Part shown: piece by piece, positions 31,024 to 32,710 of the stretch
How positions within the stretch are numbered: position 1 is the first letter of the stretch
Layout: the number at the start of each line of letters is the position of its first letter
Assembly: GCF_028290645.1 (NCBI RefSeq)
Contig: NZ_JAQGJL010000275.1
Location: forward strand, 1-32,710
DNA from: Devosia sp.
GTDB lineage: Bacteria > Pseudomonadota > Alphaproteobacteria > Rhizobiales > Devosiaceae
Direction of reading: 5' to 3'
DNA length: 32,710 nucleotides
Notes under the pieces: generated by a model
What the model was told of the DNA's origin: nothing
Database searches by the model: none
What the model saw: the letters and a program-made list of their open reading frames with translations, nothing else
Translations under genes and position numbers: made by a program

Positions 31024-32082
31024 ATGACCATTCTGGTGACCGGCGGGGCCGGCTTCATCGGCTCCAATTTCGTGCTCGATTGGCTCGCGACCGGTGACGA
31101 ACCGGTGGTGACGCTCGACGCGCTGACCTATGCCGGCAACCTCGCCAATCTCAGCCCGCTCGATGGCGATGCGCGGCACAAGTTCGTGCGCGGCTCGATC
31201 GGCGACGGCGCCCTGCTTGGCGGGCTGTTGCGGGGCCACGAGGTGCGCGCGGTGGTCAATTTTGCCGCCGAAAGCCATGTCGACCGGTCGATCTCCGGCC
31301 CTGCCGCGTTCTTCGAGACCAACGTGATGGGAACGCTGCATCTGCTCGAGGCGGTGCGGGCCTATGTGGCCGGGCTCGACGATGCGGCGCGGGCAAGCTT
31401 CCGGCTGCTGCATGTGTCGACCGACGAGGTCTATGGGACGCTCGCGCACGACGAGGCGGCGTTCGCCGAGACCAACCCCTACAAGCCGAACAGCCCTTAT
31501 GCGGCGAGCAAGGCGTCGTCGGACCACGTGGTGCGGGCCTACCGCGAAACGTTCGGGCTGCCGGTGCTGGTGACCAACTGCTCCAACAACTACGGGCCGC
31601 TGCAGTTTCCTGAGAAACTGATTCCACTGGTGATCCATAACGCCTTGAACGGCAAAGCATTGCCGGTTTATGGCGACGGGCTGCAGGTGCGCGACTGGCT
31701 GTATGTAGGCGACCATTGCGCGGCGCTCAGGCGAGTGCTCGAGGCGGGTGCGCCGGGCGAAACCTACAATGTCGGCGGCGACAACCAGAAGACCAATATC
31801 GAGGTGGTGCGGACGATCTGCGCGCTGCTCGACGCTAGGCGCCCGCGCGCCGACGGGTTGAGCTATGCCGGCCAGATCACCCATGTCACCGACCGACCTG
31901 GCCACGACCGGCGCTATGCGATCGATGCGCGCAAGCTCGAGCGCGAGCTCGGCTGGCGCCCGGCACAGGGGTTCGAGCGGGGGCTCGCCAAGACCGTCGA
32001 CTGGTATCTCGGCAACGAGGCCTGGGTGGCGAACGTCACCAGCGGCGCCTATCGCGAGTGGGTGGCGAGGCAGTACGGATGA
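31024..32082 (+). CDS. rfbB: dTDP-glucose 4,6-dehydratase
   Basis: Converts dTDP-glucose to dTDP-4-keto-6-deoxyglucose, the second step to dTDP-L-rhamnose. The 352 residues form an extended SDR: NAD-binding TGGAGFIGSN (6-15), STDEVYG (132-138) with Thr133, Asp134 and Glu135 of the dehydratase site, YAASK with Tyr159 and Lys163, and NNYGP. ATG 31024 has AGGGA just upstream; a TTG at 31000 was rejected. Its stop overlaps the rfbD start (ATGA). rfbA and rfbC are not seen and may follow outside the window. Confidence 0.96.
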   Translation: MTILVTGGAGFIGSNFVLDWLATGDEPVVTLDALTYAGNLANLSPLDGDARHKFVRGSIGDGALLGGLLRGHEVRAVVNFAAESHVDRSISGPAAFFETNVMGTLHLLEAVRAYVAGLDDAARASFRLLHVSTDEVYGTLAHDEAAFAETNPYKPNSPYAASKASSDHVVRAYRETFGLPVLVTNCSNNYGPLQFPEKLIPLVIHNALNGKALPVYGDGLQVRDWLYVGDHCAALRRVLEAGAPGETYNVGGDNQKTNIEVVRTICALLDARRPRADGLSYAGQITHVTDRPGHDRRYAIDARKLERELGWRPAQGFERGLAKTVDWYLGNEAWVANVTSGAYREWVARQYG

Positions 32083-32710
32083 GACTGCTGGTTCTGGGGC
32101 GCGACGGACAGGTCGGCACGGCCCTCACGCAGATCCTCGCGCCGCTCGGCGTGATCGTCGCCTATGGGCGGCAGGGAGCGGATTTCTCGGAGCCCGCGCG
32201 GCTGGCCGAGTTGGTGCAGCGGGAACAGCCGGACGCGATCGTCAACGCCGCTGCCTACACCGCGGTGGACGGGGCTGAGAGCGAGCCCGAGCTGGCGCAG
32301 CTGGTGAATGCCGAGGGTCCGGCGGTGCTGGCGCGGGCGGCAGCGCAGGCCGGCGCGTGGCTAATCCACTATTCGACCGACTACGTGTTCGACGGCAGGA
32401 AGCCGGAGCCTTATGTCGAGGATGACGTGACCGCGCCGCTCAACACCTATGGCGCGACCAAGCGCCAGGGCGAGCTGGGGGTCGAGGCCTCGGGGGCGAA
32501 GCACCTGATCTTCCGCACCAGCTGGGTGCATGCGCCGGGCCCCAACAATTTCATTGCCAAGATCCTCGGCCTCGCGCAGTCACGTGACGAGCTCAAGGTG
32601 ATCGACGACCAGGTCGGCGCGCCGACCAGCGCGCGGCTGATCGCCAAGGTGACGCTGCGGGCGTTGGAGCAGATCCAGCGCGACCGGCCGCTCGGTTCGG
32701 GCATCTACCA
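32079..32710 (+). CDS. rfbD: dTDP-4-dehydrorhamnose reductase (3' end cut by window edge)
   Basis: Last step of dTDP-L-rhamnose synthesis, NAD(P)H-dependent reduction of dTDP-4-keto-rhamnose. 210 codons are present of a usual 290-300. Visible are the nucleotide-binding LVLGRDGQVGTAL (4-16), NAAAYTAVDGAE (56-67), STDYVFDG (99-106), the catalytic YGATK with Tyr124 and Lys128, FRTSWVHAPGPNNF and VIDDQVGAPTSA. It begins on a 4-bp ATGA overlap with rfbB, so the pair is translationally coupled. Confidence 0.96.
   Translation, partial: MRLLVLGRDGQVGTALTQILAPLGVIVAYGRQGADFSEPARLAELVQREQPDAIVNAAAYTAVDGAESEPELAQLVNAEGPAVLARAAAQAGAWLIHYSTDYVFDGRKPEPYVEDDVTAPLNTYGATKRQGELGVEASGAKHLIFRTSWVHAPGPNNFIAKILGLAQSRDELKVIDDQVGAPTSARLIAKVTLRALEQIQRDRPLGSGIY

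Overview
The window looks like chromosomal DNA from a high-GC alphaproteobacterium of the Hyphomicrobiales, most plausibly a Devosia-like organism. This rests on the strong G/C bias at third codon positions, the density of ABC transporter operons, the rhizobial-type intergenic palindromes and the gene mix. It is an inference without database support. About 28 protein genes can be supported. No rRNA, tRNA or CRISPR array was seen, and both window ends cut through genes.

Region 1 (1-9048, all minus strand) is a peptide/amide scavenging locus. Transcription runs from a cytosolic M14 metallopeptidase, then after a gap through a FadR-type GntR regulator, an amidase-signature hydrolase, a Tat-exported family 5 substrate-binding protein, two Dpp/Opp permeases and a fused double ATPase that is cut by the window edge. 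The GntR gene has a recognisable promoter whose start region is covered by a perfect inverted repeat, a good candidate autoregulatory operator. A strong hairpin separates the binding-protein gene from the permease genes.

Region 2 (9049-12429) starts with about 920 bp of non-coding DNA: a cluster of hairpins including a common interspersed repeat, then an AT-rich stretch. It is followed on the plus strand by an unusual fusion of an ice-binding-like DUF3494 passenger to an autotransporter beta-barrel, with a small exported L,D-transpeptidase 10 bp downstream.

Region 3 (12449-16310, minus strand) is a PEP-dependent dihydroxyacetone kinase operon, dhaL-dhaM-HPr-EI-dhaK. The three phosphorelay domains that are joined in E. 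coli DhaM are separate genes here, and dhaM carries an apparent one-base deletion. Region 4 (16422-19896, minus strand) has a PAS histidine kinase preceded by a periplasmic-binding-protein-like gene, with no response regulator nearby, and a small membrane protein.

Region 5 (20032-29841) is a carbohydrate locus. A tightly overlapping plus-strand operon encodes a BtpA/SgcQ protein, an M42 peptidase-like protein (SgcX/FrvX type) and an FGGY sugar kinase. Convergent to it on the minus strand are a FucU/RbsD mutarotase, a sugar-binding protein and two permeases without an ATPase gene. A divergent creatininase-family hydrolase flanks them. A higBA toxin-antitoxin pair and three palindromic MITE-like elements lie between or beside these genes. 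The pairing of SgcQ-like and SgcX-like proteins recalls the uncharacterised E. coli sgc operon, but with ABC uptake plus a kinase in place of a PTS. This is the best candidate here for an undescribed pathway.

Region 6 (30058 to the right edge, plus strand) is surface polysaccharide synthesis: a family 2 glycosyltransferase, then rfbB and rfbD of dTDP-rhamnose synthesis.
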